A stretch of DNA of 64,000 bases from Hymenobacter montanus (GTDB taxonomy: Bacteria; Bacteroidota; Bacteroidia; Cytophagales; Hymenobacteraceae), in the NCBI RefSeq assembly GCF_014699115.1, contig NZ_JACXAD010000002.1, forward strand, positions 1-64,000, written 5' to 3'. The notes under the pieces were generated by a model. It made no database searches and was not told the DNA's origin. It saw nothing but the letters and a program-made list of their open reading frames with translations. Each line of letters starts with the position of its first letter. The stretch's first letter is position 1. The translations under genes and the position numbers were made by a program. This document shows, one piece after another, positions 7,781 to 16,408 of this stretch.

Positions 7781-9109
7781 CTATTGGCCAGCAGCTAAGG
7801 CATTAGCTACCTGCCGGGCATAGCGCACACAGTCGGGTACGCTCACCCCGGCCCGCCAGTTGGCAACCGCCACGATGTTGTCGGCTTCGAGCGTCTTGGC
7901 AGCTACGTGGGCGCCAACGATAGCCGTGTCGAACTGCGGAATGCTACGGGGCCATACGTAGCGCCCTTGCCAGCGCGGCTCACCCACAATGCCGTAGAAG
8001 CGGCTTAATTCGGCGTGCACGGCGGCCTTTTGGGCGTCTTCGGGTTGGTGGGCGGCTTCCTCGTACTGCGCGCCCCCGACAAACGTGGTGAACAGCACTT
8101 GCCCCTTGGGCACCCGGCCCGGGTAGATGGCGCTGGTCCAGATGGAGCCGGCCGCGTAGGGTTGCTCTACTTTGGGGTGCAAGGCCCCAAATCCGTTGAG
8201 GGCATGCGCGACGGCTGCCCGGTCGTAGGCCGAGAAGACGACGCTCATCGGGGGGTAGTGCACCGCGGCCAGGGCGCGGGCGGCCTGCGGAAAAAGGGGC
8301 GCCAGGAGCGGGGCGGCGCCATAAGCCGGCAGGGCTAGCGCCAGGTGAGTATAGGCCGCTGAGTTGGTGGCCGGCGCAAGCTGTAGCTGGTAAGTGCCGT
8401 CGGGGCGGCGGGCGACCCCCGTTACGGCAGTGCTGGGATGGTAGTGCGAGAGCTTGGCCGCGAGGGTGTCAGTAATGGTTTGCACTCCCTGCTTAAGCGA
8501 GACAATGCGCCGCCGCAGGGCTCCTTTACCGGTTTTGGCCAGGCCGCGCAGCACCGAGCCGTATTGTTGCTCCAGGGCCACCAATTGCGGGAAGGTTTTG
8601 TGCAGCAGCAGCTTCTCCGGGTCGCCGGCGTAAATGCCGGCCGTAAAGGGGTTGACGGCATAGTCCACGATTTCGGGGCCGAAACGGCGGCGAAAAAAAT
8701 GGGCCACGGTTTCGTTGACGTCGGGCGGACCGGCGGGGCGGCGCAGCTCGCGCAGCAGGTGCCATTTGGCGCGCACGCTGAAGAACCCGTTACTGAGCAG
8801 GGCCGGCGGTGAGCCCGGCAACTGGCGGTAGCGGCCGCCGCGCAGCACGAAGCGGTGCTGGCTCACGGCCGCGGTGTCCTCAATCTGGTCGGTCAGGCCG
8901 AGTTCGGCCAGCAGCTCTTCTAGTTCGACGCTCAGCTGCAGGGAGTTGGGACCAGTTTCGAGCAGGTAGCCTTCGGGCGTGGGCCAACTGTGGAGGTTGC
9001 CGCCGGGCCGGGAGCTGGCTTCGAACAAGTCGTAGGCCACGCCGGCTTGTTGCAGGTACCAGGCGAGGGTGAGGCCGCTGATGCCGCCGCCGATAATCGC
9101 AATGTTCAT
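7781..9109 (-). CDS. hemG: Protoporphyrinogen oxidase (HemY/HemG flavoprotein type)
   Basis: A 442-residue FAD enzyme that oxidises protoporphyrinogen IX (or coproporphyrinogen III in some lineages) late in heme synthesis. The N-terminus is the FAD-binding Rossmann motif IAIIGGGISGLTLAWYLQQAG with the following acidic residue in LFEASSRPGGN, then LETGPNSL. The signature NPFTAGIYAGDPEKL of this family sits near residue 155, and the C-terminus has the FAD-contacting AVANWRAGVSVPDCVRYA. It is divergent from the HAD phosphatase gene with 69 nt between. hemE, two steps earlier in the pathway, lies about 29 kb away. Confidence 0.92.
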   Translation of the reverse strand: MNIAIIGGGISGLTLAWYLQQAGVAYDLFEASSRPGGNLHSWPTPEGYLLETGPNSLQLSVELEELLAELGLTDQIEDTAAVSQHRFVLRGGRYRQLPGSPPALLSNGFFSVRAKWHLLRELRRPAGPPDVNETVAHFFRRRFGPEIVDYAVNPFTAGIYAGDPEKLLLHKTFPQLVALEQQYGSVLRGLAKTGKGALRRRIVSLKQGVQTITDTLAAKLSHYHPSTAVTGVARRPDGTYQLQLAPATNSAAYTHLALALPAYGAAPLLAPLFPQAARALAAVHYPPMSVVFSAYDRAAVAHALNGFGALHPKVEQPYAAGSIWTSAIYPGRVPKGQVLFTTFVGGAQYEEAAHQPEDAQKAAVHAELSRFYGIVGEPRWQGRYVWPRSIPQFDTAIVGAHVAAKTLEADNIVAVANWRAGVSVPDCVRYARQVANALAAGQ

Positions 9110-9132
9110 AGAGTCGTCGCGGAAGTGGGTGG

Positions 9133-9173
9133 CAAAGGTAGCTACCCCATCTGGCGGGGCGCCCGTAGCTTTG
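9133..9173. promoter_or_regulatory. Divergent promoters of hemG and the HAD phosphatase gene
   Basis: TACCTTTG on the minus strand at 9133-9140 (23 nt before hemG) and TAGCTTTG on the plus strand at 9166-9173 (5 nt before the ATG at 9179). Both match TAnnTTTG. Confidence 0.6.
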
Positions 9174-9178
9174 CCCTG

Positions 9179-9706
9179 ATGACTACAAAGAACAAAGCCA
9201 TTTTTCTCGACCGCGACGGGGTGTTAAATAACGAAATCGGCGACTACGTGTGGAAGCTGGAGGAGTTCATCGTCAGCCCCGGCGTGCCCGAAAGCCTAGC
9301 CCGCCTCAAAGCCGCTGGCTACTACCTGATTGTCGTCACCAATCAGGCTGGCATCGCCAAGCAGCTCTACACGGCTACGGAGGTGCGGGCCTGTCATGCC
9401 CAACTGCAAGCCGCCTGCGGCAGTGCGCTCGACGCCCTTTATTTCAGCGAGGCCCACCCGAGCGTGAGCGAGTCCATCCTGCGCAAGCCCGATTCGGGCA
9501 TGCTCGAAAAAGCCGTGGCCCGCTTCAACCTCGACCCGGCTCAGTGCTGGATAGTCGGCGACCGGTACCGCGACATGGAGGCCGGGGCTAAGATTGGCGT
9601 GCGCGGCATCATGGTGGGCGAAACGGAGCCGGTTGATTTCACCCCCCGGGTAGCAGATTTGCGGGCGGCCACCGATGTTATCCTGGGAGCTGCGCCGGCA
9701 AATTAA
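9179..9706 (+). CDS. HAD-IIIA hydrolase, GmhB/HisB-like heptose bisphosphate phosphatase
   Basis: A 175-residue HAD phosphatase with motif I FLDRDGVLN (Asp11 nucleophile, Asp13 acid/base), motif II VVTNQAGI and motif III/IV GDRYRDMEAGAKIGVRGI. This is the HisB/GmhB subfamily; GmhB removes the 1-phosphate or 7-phosphate group during ADP-heptose synthesis. The four cysteines that bind zinc in typical GmhB are missing: the loop reads YFSEAHPSVSESILRKPDSG instead. A heptose-7-phosphate-type kinase (32201-33202) and a GT9 (489-1595) in the window make a heptose role plausible but not proven. The ATG at 9179 is supported by the promoter box 5 nt upstream. Confidence 0.82.
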   Translation: MTTKNKAIFLDRDGVLNNEIGDYVWKLEEFIVSPGVPESLARLKAAGYYLIVVTNQAGIAKQLYTATEVRACHAQLQAACGSALDALYFSEAHPSVSESILRKPDSGMLEKAVARFNLDPAQCWIVGDRYRDMEAGAKIGVRGIMVGETEPVDFTPRVADLRAATDVILGAAPAN

Positions 9707-9760
9707 CCCAAGGTGAGAACGAGCACTGAGCGAAAAGGACCAAACCCGGCAGGGGGCTAG

Positions 9761-9810
9761 CCGAGTGGTGTTACGAATCCCGCGGAGCGGTTCGTAGCAC
9801 CACTACTCGG
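9761..9810. repeat. Long imperfect palindrome
   Basis: Arms CCGAGTGGTGttACGAA and TTCGTagCACCACTactCGG surround a 13-nt GC-rich loop. It lies 55 nt past the HAD phosphatase gene, has no T run, and resembles the dispersed intergenic palindromes seen elsewhere in the window. Confidence 0.55.
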
Positions 9811-9888
9811 GAGAACGGGGTTGCCACCAGTCATTCCAGTGGTACCACGAAGCCCTCCGGGCAATTCGGGCCACCACCCGGACAGCGG

Positions 9889-10202
9889 CTATTCCTCAGT
9901 CAGTTGCTCCGGGAAAATATCAAATAGGGTTGCGCCATCTACTGCACAGATGCCCCAGGGGGGCTCGGTATCTACCCGGATAACTGCCTGGCCCTTGCTA
10001 AATTTCGTTTCAACCACCCGGCCGGCAATGACGCCCGGGCGGGGATAAACACTGGCCGAGTCGAGATGCTAAGCTGTTACAACCGGGACTTTCTCTACGA
10101 AGAACCACGGGCGCTGCCCCAATCGACCAAGCGGCATTCTACGAAACCAGGAAAGGGATCATCAACAAACCGAACGATTTCGACTTTGATTTTCCTAAAC
10201 AT
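9889..10202 (-). pseudogene. Decayed small gene, function unknown
   Basis: The minus strand starts MFRKIKVEIVRFVDDPFPG and FVECRLVDW, then continues in the next frame as FFVEKVPVVTA, an in-frame TAG, HLDSASVYPRPGVIAG, RVVETKFSKGQAVIRVDTE, and after another shift PWGICAVDGATLFDIFPEQL ending in TAG at 9889-9891. The pieces read as one coherent protein of about 100 residues broken by at least two frameshifts and a stop. It resembles small standalone proteins common in bacterial accessory regions, possibly immunity-type, but I cannot name the family. Confidence 0.6.
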
Positions 10203-10226
10203 GGCCGAGGGTAGCTAAAAGTAGAA

Positions 10227-10256
10227 AGGCCGGCTTCCTACGGAGGAAGCCGGCCT
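10227..10256 (-). terminator. Intrinsic terminator of small lipoprotein gene
   Basis: A 12-bp stem (AGGCCGGCTTCC/GGAAGCCGGCCT), then TTTCTACTTTT on the minus strand, 21 nt past the stop. Confidence 0.8.
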
Positions 10257-10276
10257 GCGGTAATCGAGTTCGGAGC

Positions 10277-10432
10277 CTACTGGCGGGTGGCGGGCGTAGC
10301 CGTACTAGCCGTAATGGGCGAGGAAATGCGACTGGCTTCCTTGGTGCTGGTGTAGGCCGGGCACTTTTGGCGGTTGCAAGCGCCGAGTGAAAGAGCAGCA
10401 ACACCGGCGGCGAGCAAAACGAACTTTTTCAT
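10277..10432 (-). CDS. Small putative lipoprotein (51 aa)
   Basis: MKKFVLLAAGVAALSLGAC is a textbook lipoprotein signal peptide with lipobox LGAC and the modified Cys at residue 19. The mature part is only about 33 residues (NRQKCPAYTSTKEASRISSP and a Thr/Ala-rich tail). The start at 10432 is chosen because upstream codons would spoil the signal peptide. A strong terminator follows and supports a real transcription unit. Very short lipoproteins of this kind, with a KCPAY segment after the lipid anchor, are common in Cytophagales, but their role is unknown. Confidence 0.7.
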   Translation of the reverse strand: MKKFVLLAAGVAALSLGACNRQKCPAYTSTKEASRISSPITASTATPATRQ

Positions 10433-10538
10433 AATTATAAAAAACGGGTGGAGGATGACGCGGCTGAGCTGAAGTTCAAAGATAAGCACGTTAGCCTATA
10501 CCTGATGAAAAAATGATGAGGGCGAAAAATAGTACTAT

Positions 10539-11933
10539 TTAGTAGCCAAGAATCCGCATCATGCTCGCCGCTTCCTGCTGCGGCGCGAACACGGTGTCAA
10601 TAAGGGTACCGTCGGGGGCACGGTCAAGAATAACGTGCTGCGGGGCGGGAATAAGGCAATGCTTGATGCCGCCGTAGCCACTCAGGCTCTCCTGGTAGGC
10701 GCCGGTATGGAAAAACCCGACGTAGAGCGGCTGGGTGTCGGTGGGCTTGCGTTCGGGCAGGAAAACCTGGTAGATGTGCTTTTCGGCGTTGTAATAATCC
10801 TGGGAATCGCAGGTGAGGCCGCCCAACTGAAGCCGCTTGTAGCCCTTCTCCCAGCCATTGACCGCGAGCATGATAAACCGTTGGTTCAGCGCCCAGGTGT
10901 CGGGCAAGTTGGTAATGAAGGAGCCGTCGATCATGTACCACAGCTCTTTGTCGTTCTGCAGCTTTTCGTCGAGGATGCTGTAGATGATGGCGCCGCTTTC
11001 GCCCACCGTGAAGATGCCGAACTCGGTGAAAATGTCGGGCTCCGGTACGCCTTCCTCGGCGCAGATGCGCTGGATGGTCCGCAGAATCTCGGTTACCATG
11101 TACGGGTAGTCGTACTCGGGCTGGATGCTGGTTTGGATGGGGAAGCCGCCGCCAATATCAATAGTGGTCAGGGTGGGGCACACCTTGCGCAGCTCGCAGT
11201 ACTTGTGCACGAAGCGGCTCAGCTCCGACCAGTAATACGACGTGTCCTTGATGCCGGTGTTGATGAAGTAGTGCAGCATGGTGAGCTCGAAGCGCGGGTC
11301 TTCCTTGATGCGCTTCTCGTAGAGCGGGATGGCATCGGCGTACCGGATGCCCAGGCGGGAGGTGTAGAACTGGAAGCGCGGCTCCTCGTCGGAAGCCAGG
11401 CGCATGCCCAGGTTCACCTTCTCGCGCACGTGGTCGTGGTAATAGTCGATTTCGTTCGGCGCGTCGATGATGGGCATGCAGTTCACAAAGCCGTCGTTGA
11501 TCAGGTCGGCGATTTCCTGCTTGTAGGCTTCGGGCTTGAAGCCGTTGCAGATGATGTGCTTCTGCTTGTCGACCTTGCCCTGGGCGTGCAGGTTGCGAAT
11601 GATGCTGATGTCGAACCACGACGAAGTTTCGAGGTGGATGTCGTTTTTCAGGGCTTCTTCCAGCACAAAACGGAAGTGCGACGACTTGGTGCAGTAGGCG
11701 TAGGTGTACGAGCCCTGGTAGTTGGTTTGTTGAATGGCCTCGGCAAACCAGTGCTTGGCCCGCTGAATCTGGGAGCTGATCTTGGGCAGGTAGGTGAGGC
11801 GCAGCGGGGTGCCGTACTTCGCCACAAGGCCCATCAGGTCAATATCGTGGAAGCGCAGCTCGTGGTTTTGGACGGTAAAGTCGGCCGTAGGGAAGTCAAA
11901 CGTTTGGGAAATTAGGTCGTGGTAAGTGTCCAT
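10539..11933 (-). CDS. speA: Arginine decarboxylase (PLP fold III, Bacteroidota type)
   Basis: A 464-residue enzyme converting arginine to agmatine, the first step of one polyamine route. It has the alanine-racemase-like fold: YAYCTKSSHFRFV near residue 78 contains the PLP-binding Lys, TIDIGGGFPIQT is the glycine-rich phosphate loop, and LTCDSQDYYN carries the catalytic Cys of the ornithine/arginine decarboxylase group. At 464 residues it is shorter than the 650-residue E. coli SpeA and matches the compact form found in this phylum. The start MDTYHDLIS at 11933 is preferred; a TACTTTTG box at 11982-11989 overlaps the alternative upstream start. An arginase-family gene runs divergently from the shared upstream region. 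Confidence 0.88.
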   Translation of the reverse strand: MDTYHDLISQTFDFPTADFTVQNHELRFHDIDLMGLVAKYGTPLRLTYLPKISSQIQRAKHWFAEAIQQTNYQGSYTYAYCTKSSHFRFVLEEALKNDIHLETSSWFDISIIRNLHAQGKVDKQKHIICNGFKPEAYKQEIADLINDGFVNCMPIIDAPNEIDYYHDHVREKVNLGMRLASDEEPRFQFYTSRLGIRYADAIPLYEKRIKEDPRFELTMLHYFINTGIKDTSYYWSELSRFVHKYCELRKVCPTLTTIDIGGGFPIQTSIQPEYDYPYMVTEILRTIQRICAEEGVPEPDIFTEFGIFTVGESGAIIYSILDEKLQNDKELWYMIDGSFITNLPDTWALNQRFIMLAVNGWEKGYKRLQLGGLTCDSQDYYNAEKHIYQVFLPERKPTDTQPLYVGFFHTGAYQESLSGYGGIKHCLIPAPQHVILDRAPDGTLIDTVFAPQQEAASMMRILGY

Positions 11934-12249
11934 TCTATTTTTGAATGCGGCGAGAAAAGCCGATATTTGCTTCGGGCGGGTCAAAAGTACCGCCGGGGTG
12001 CGGAAGTGGCAGGAGCAAGCAGTTGTTCGTGAGCCGTCCCGCCTTGCATCGTGACGATGGAATTAAGCGACTTGGCTACGGTAGAGCGTCCCTCTCCCGC
12101 AAGGCAGCGCTCGAAGGTTATTCTGTAGTTGTCGGTTGCTGATGGTCAGTGAGCACGGGTTTTCGACCCGAGCGACTGGCTACCAGCAGCTGACGACTGA
12201 GAGCCGCCTTGGAACGATGCCGCCATGTCCTACCTACAATTCCCACCCG
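11934..12249. other. Divergent intergenic region between speA and arginase gene
   Basis: 316 nt. It contains a speA promoter box (TACTTTTG, minus strand, 11982-11989) and a loosely palindromic tract near 12110-12190 made of repeated GTTGCTGA/TCAGCAGC-like words. No gene seen. Confidence 0.45.
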
Positions 12250-13224
12250 ATGAAACGCATAAAACTACTGGAGGTTCGCTCTGAGCTGGGGGCCGGTACC
12301 CGCGGGGCCAGTATGGGCATCGATGCCTTGCGCGTGGCCTGCCTCAACAAGGGCTGTAACTATTTCAGCCGGTTCAACTCCGTAACGGTCCCGGACCTGA
12401 ACCACGTGCTCTTCGACAAAAACCACTTTCCATTCGCCAAGCACATCGACTCTATTTACACGGTGCAAAAGGCCATTGCCAATACTGTGGAGCAAACCTT
12501 ACGTTTTGGGGAGTTTCCGCTGGTGCTGGCCGGCGACCACAGCAGCGCCAACGCTACCATTGCCGGCATCAAGGCTACGTACCCGCACAAAACCCTGGGC
12601 GTGGTTTGGATTGATGCCCACGCTGACATTCATTCGCCCTACACCACCCCCAGCGGCAACGTGCACGGCATGCCCCTGGCCGCTGCCCTGGGCCTCGACA
12701 ACCTCGCCCACCAGCGCAACCGGCCCGACCCGGAAACCGAGTTTTTCTGGCATCGCCTGCAAAACCTCGGCGAGCCCGGCCCCAAGCTCAGCCCCGACCA
12801 CCTGGTGTACGTGGTGGTGCGCGACACCGAGGAGCAGGAGAATGCCATTATCGAATCGTTGGGTATCAAGAACTTTAAGCTGCCCGAGTTTCGCGCCAAA
12901 GGCCCGCGTCAGGTGGCCCGCGAGATTTATGAGCAGCTGCGTTTCTGCGACCTGGTGTACATTTCCTTTGATGTGGACTCGCTGGACTCGCGCTTCAGCA
13001 AGGGTACTGGTACGCCGGTTGAGCTGGGCCTCGACGTGCCCGAAGCCATTGCCCTCTGCCGCGCCCTGCTCGAAAACGACCGGGTAGTGTGCTTCGAGAT
13101 GGTCGAAATCAACCCCACGCTCGACAGCGAGAATACCATGGCTAAAAATGCTTTCAGTATTCTGGAAGCCGCTACCGAAGCCATCGAACGGCGCCTGCGG
13201 CTCAATGAGGTGGTGAGCCGGTGA
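12250..13224 (+). CDS. Arginase/ureohydrolase family enzyme
   Basis: A 324-residue binuclear manganese hydrolase. Metal ligands are all present: His97 in AGDHSSANATIAG, Asp122, His124 and Asp126 in IDAHADIHSP, and Asp241 and Asp243 in SFDVDSLD. The segment SGNVHGMPLA is the substrate loop of arginases. It starts KRIKLLEVRSELGAGTRGASMGIDAL, characteristic of a Bacteroidota arginase clade. It could act on arginine (giving ornithine and urea) or on agmatine made by the divergent speA. The neighbourhood favours polyamine or arginine metabolism but does not settle the substrate. It ends in a strong terminator. Confidence 0.85.
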   Translation: MKRIKLLEVRSELGAGTRGASMGIDALRVACLNKGCNYFSRFNSVTVPDLNHVLFDKNHFPFAKHIDSIYTVQKAIANTVEQTLRFGEFPLVLAGDHSSANATIAGIKATYPHKTLGVVWIDAHADIHSPYTTPSGNVHGMPLAAALGLDNLAHQRNRPDPETEFFWHRLQNLGEPGPKLSPDHLVYVVVRDTEEQENAIIESLGIKNFKLPEFRAKGPRQVAREIYEQLRFCDLVYISFDVDSLDSRFSKGTGTPVELGLDVPEAIALCRALLENDRVVCFEMVEINPTLDSENTMAKNAFSILEAATEAIERRLRLNEVVSR

Positions 13225-13238
13225 ATCAATTGAAAAGT

Positions 13239-13291
13239 AAAAACACCAAATTAAAAGAGGGGTTTACGACCGCTTTTAATTCGGTGTTTTT
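13239..13291. terminator. Intrinsic terminator after arginase gene
   Basis: A 19-bp arm pair AAAAACACC-AATTAAAAG / CTTTTAATT-GGTGTTTTT with a 15-nt loop, flanked by A and T runs, so it could stop transcription from both sides. Confidence 0.85.
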
Positions 13292-13358
13292 ATCTTTATT
13301 CAGAGTAGCTTTCTAATTCGTATACAGGGTAAAGGCCGCTGTGAAACCTCATCTGGAT

Positions 13359-15671
13359 TTATTCTTTTACGAACCGCTGCACCCACTCCCGCGCATCGGT
13401 TTTTATTCTGATAATATATAGTCCGACTTTAAGATTTTCGATGGAAATGACTCCAGCATCTAGTGCGCCTTTCTGCAACAACTTTCCTTCTATGGAGTTT
13501 ATTTCATAAGTAGTACCCTTTAAAATGTTTCCTGAAAGGTAGAGCTGATTTTTGGTCGGGTTGGGGTGCAGGCTGTATAAATTGCGGATTTGGTTATCTT
13601 GATTGGTTGCCGTTATTACTTCTCTGCAATCTCCGGTTGGGCACCATCTATGCATTTGAATGTTGCCCATTCCAGCATTTTCAAATAAAATCACATACTC
13701 GCCATTGCTGCGTTTAAAAACATTTATTCCGCATTTGGCATCCACCTGGCCCTCGCCACCGATCCACCCATTCATATTTTGGGTTATAGTACCCACTAAA
13801 GATCCGGTCGATTTATTTAAAATTCGGATGTGCCCATAACCGTATGCAGCGAACAAATAATCACCCGCTACTCTTATGGCAACTACACGGCCGCCGCCGT
13901 AGTTTATTTCGGGGGTATACTGTAAATCATTGAAAGGAACATTCGCAATCCACTTTTCAGATGGACTAGTATTCCAATTCTGGATGCATCGTATATACTT
14001 ATTGTCGCCATCCCTATCAGTAGTAAGGCTTGCAATCAGGTATAAGCAATCGGTATCCTCATCCAAGGCCAATCCACTTGATCTGTATCTGGAATCAGGG
14101 ATTGGAGCAATTGTAGAAGTATTGTAAACAGGATTGCCAAAACTATCAAAGCCCTTAAACGGATACTTGATGCAATGATCAAAAGGATTAGGCTTTTGGG
14201 CCAGCATATAGATATCCCCGTTTTTCTTAACCTGTGAGTAAGATGTATATTCTTCCCTGCCTAAAACAGTATTCCACGTACGGGTTGTAGGGTTATAGGT
14301 AGCAATGTTATAGTTAAAGCCCGTAGGCATTATGACCGATGGAATGGCAACTTCACCGTCATTTGTTCTGTCGAAACGAAACATCTCCAAATCATACCCT
14401 GCCTGATCTGAGCGGGTAGTAAACAGCTTGCCTTGGATTCTAAATACACCATGGCCCAATGAGCGTACTATAACATCGGTTAAATGGTCGACTCTGGGGT
14501 CCAAAGGATATCTGAAACGATTCATTGTAAACCCTTTTAAGGACCATTCGCTGCCGGGCGTGGTTTTACTATAATCCAGGGAGTAATGGTGATATTTGGT
14601 GTAAACCTCGGTTTCGTTATCAGGATCTATGCCCCCGCCATCCAATGAAGACCCGCAAAAAATCCGCCATTGCAAGGTGCCGGCTTCATTGAATTTCTCA
14701 ACCGCCGCGCCCCAAAAACTTCCGTAGCGACAAGCTACATAGATGTTTCCGGCTGCGTCAACATCAATACCACTTATCCAGTGTAGCTTGGCGGTATTGT
14801 TAAACTGCCCTGCAACCCCGGAGAATATTCCGTTCATAACTCCAAACGTACCTACTTTACTCGGGGTGCCCGATAGGTTGCCATACTTCCAAATTTGGCT
14901 ATGCTCGTTCAGGCCGCCTACCAGCAATTGGTTACGGTTGTCGATAGCTAAGCTTTTAGGCTTTTCAAAATCAGAAATGCTTGCTCCCGGTACCCCCGTA
15001 TTTGAAAACGAAAGAATGTTTTTCCCGTACCAGGTAGGTCCATCAGCCGGTGTCTGACTGCTGGTAGGATCCCACTGCAGTACCCATATCTTTCCATTGT
15101 TGTCCACCGTTATCCTGGTTGGATTAGTTACTGCCCAACTGATATCTTCTGTCATGGTAATAATATTGTATATATGAACCTTATTGTCGGTGTAATTGCT
15201 TATGTACATTTTTTCGTTCTTTATGTACAGCCCCTCTATATCTTTCCCATTCAAATAAGTGACCAGCGGAGTTAAAGATCCCCCGTAAGCATATTTTTTT
15301 ATCCCTTGGCCGGGTGTACCAAAATAGACATTATCAGCAGTGGCAGCTACCGCCTTTACGGGGCTTCCAAAACCGGAATTAAAACCATCATATTGCCCCG
15401 AAAAACTCCCGTCAGTGGTATTGAATGAAGCACCACCTCCGCCTCTTTCGTGATACCCGGCGAAGAATAAGGCCCCGTTACCAAGCTTTATGTCTTCAAG
15501 TTCTTCCGGTACTCTCTCAACCCTCTGTAGATCAATAAATCTGCTAAACGTATTGCCTACCCAGGATTGTTTAATGGTACCTACAGGGGCTATAGGAGCT
15601 TGTGCTAAAGCATTTTGAAAACCAAGAGTTGCTATTAACAGGGTTGCTATGATTAACGTAATAATTTTCAT
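13359..15671 (-). CDS. Secreted beta-propeller-like protein with T9SS sorting domain
   Basis: A 770-residue secreted protein. It has a Sec signal peptide (MKIITLIIATLLIATLGFQNALA), a long region rich in short beta-strand repeats of NHL/propeller type (for example RITVDNNGKIWVLQWD, GIDVDAAGNIYVACRYG, SLAIDNRNQLLVGG), and a C-terminal type IX secretion sorting domain (last 75 residues: NLYSLHPNPTKNQLYLSG to the end). T9SS would carry it across the outer membrane and anchor or release it. Its DNA is clearly richer in A+T than the flanking housekeeping genes, suggesting recent acquisition. No catalytic motif was seen. Confidence 0.82.
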   Translation of the reverse strand: MKIITLIIATLLIATLGFQNALAQAPIAPVGTIKQSWVGNTFSRFIDLQRVERVPEELEDIKLGNGALFFAGYHERGGGGASFNTTDGSFSGQYDGFNSGFGSPVKAVAATADNVYFGTPGQGIKKYAYGGSLTPLVTYLNGKDIEGLYIKNEKMYISNYTDNKVHIYNIITMTEDISWAVTNPTRITVDNNGKIWVLQWDPTSSQTPADGPTWYGKNILSFSNTGVPGASISDFEKPKSLAIDNRNQLLVGGLNEHSQIWKYGNLSGTPSKVGTFGVMNGIFSGVAGQFNNTAKLHWISGIDVDAAGNIYVACRYGSFWGAAVEKFNEAGTLQWRIFCGSSLDGGGIDPDNETEVYTKYHHYSLDYSKTTPGSEWSLKGFTMNRFRYPLDPRVDHLTDVIVRSLGHGVFRIQGKLFTTRSDQAGYDLEMFRFDRTNDGEVAIPSVIMPTGFNYNIATYNPTTRTWNTVLGREEYTSYSQVKKNGDIYMLAQKPNPFDHCIKYPFKGFDSFGNPVYNTSTIAPIPDSRYRSSGLALDEDTDCLYLIASLTTDRDGDNKYIRCIQNWNTSPSEKWIANVPFNDLQYTPEINYGGGRVVAIRVAGDYLFAAYGYGHIRILNKSTGSLVGTITQNMNGWIGGEGQVDAKCGINVFKRSNGEYVILFENAGMGNIQMHRWCPTGDCREVITATNQDNQIRNLYSLHPNPTKNQLYLSGNILKGTTYEINSIEGKLLQKGALDAGVISIENLKVGLYIIRIKTDAREWVQRFVKE

Positions 15672-15910
15672 GGTATAAACCGGATTTTAATTAATTTTTT
15701 TATTGATTAATCCTTCGCAGGCTACCTCTGATTAAAGCTTGAACGATAATGGTAACTTAGAATTGCTATGACCAAGCTTACAACTGGCATATAGGTAAAC
15801 GGACTTGTTTTACCAACTCACCAAAATTCAAGATATAAAACAAAGCGTTTAGGAAGCAATCATAGTAGGCGAAGAACTAACTTAATTGTTATCCGACCTG
15901 CTAATCGCCA

Positions 15911-16134
15911 TTATAACCGCCCGAGGACAAATTCCACTACCTGTTGCGGTTGTGTTCCTTGGATTTGACGGCCGTTAAATACGGCCCGACTCCCGGGACT
16001 GAGCGTGCGCCGCCCAGCCCCGGGGTCCGGTGCCTACTGGTCCGGGGGGGCGTTGAACTCGGCGAAAGCTACTTCGACCCCTAGCGCATGCGCGACAAAC
16101 GGGGTATAGCTGTCAGGGCGGGTGCTACCAGCTA
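15911..16134 (-). pseudogene. Decayed gene fragment, function unknown
   Basis: In one minus-strand frame the sequence reads SYTPFVAHALGVEVAFAEF, NAPPDQ, a TAG stop, then TLSPGSRAVFNGRQIQG and TQPQQVVEFVLGRL before a TAA at 15911-15913. The reading is protein-like except for one internal stop and the lack of a start. I could not assign a family. Upstream it merges into the dispersed palindrome region. The flanking bases 15672-15910 are AT-rich with nothing recognisable. Confidence 0.4.
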
Positions 16135-16203
16135 CGCTCCTCGTTCGCTTCAGGCGCGAAGTTTCGGGAGAGGGGAGACGATAGCAAACTCAAGTTGCCG
16201 AAC

Positions 16204-16357
16204 AGCCGCGTCGCGGCGAGCGGTTGGTAGCATGGGCAGCCGGAACGGGGTTGAAGCCGCGTAGCGGTGACAGACTCGTCCGGCGGCTCTGCCACCGCGA
16301 CGCGGCTCTGGTTGTCACAGGGTAAAGATGCTACCAACCTCTCACCGCTACGCGGCT
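16204..16357. repeat. Nested inverted repeat, member of dispersed intergenic family
   Basis: Outer arms of 30 nt (16204-16233 and 16328-16357) match at 27 positions; both contain AGCCGCGT, GCGG and GGTTGGTAGCAT. Inside, a second pair of AGCCGCG-type arms lies at 16255-16271 and 16292-16308. A related copy with identical 51-nt spacing between its first two motifs lies at 25343-25410. Confidence 0.7.
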
Positions 16358-16408
16358 ATTCCACAACGTGGATTAGCGACACGAAAGGGAATACGGCACT
16401 ACTTGCAG

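Noticed and set aside
9761-9810. tRNA-like palindrome
   Set aside because: It contains a GGTTCG stretch, but no acceptor stem, anticodon loop or T-loop spacing could be fitted. It is treated as a repeat.
10635-11915. Long plus-strand frame opposite speA
   Set aside because: It lies wholly antisense to a gene with full family motifs and its Val/Gln/Gly-rich translation is typical of complementary frames in high-GC DNA. The same holds for 3389-4579, 18822-19961, 23310-25142, 29698-30402 and 45792-46940.
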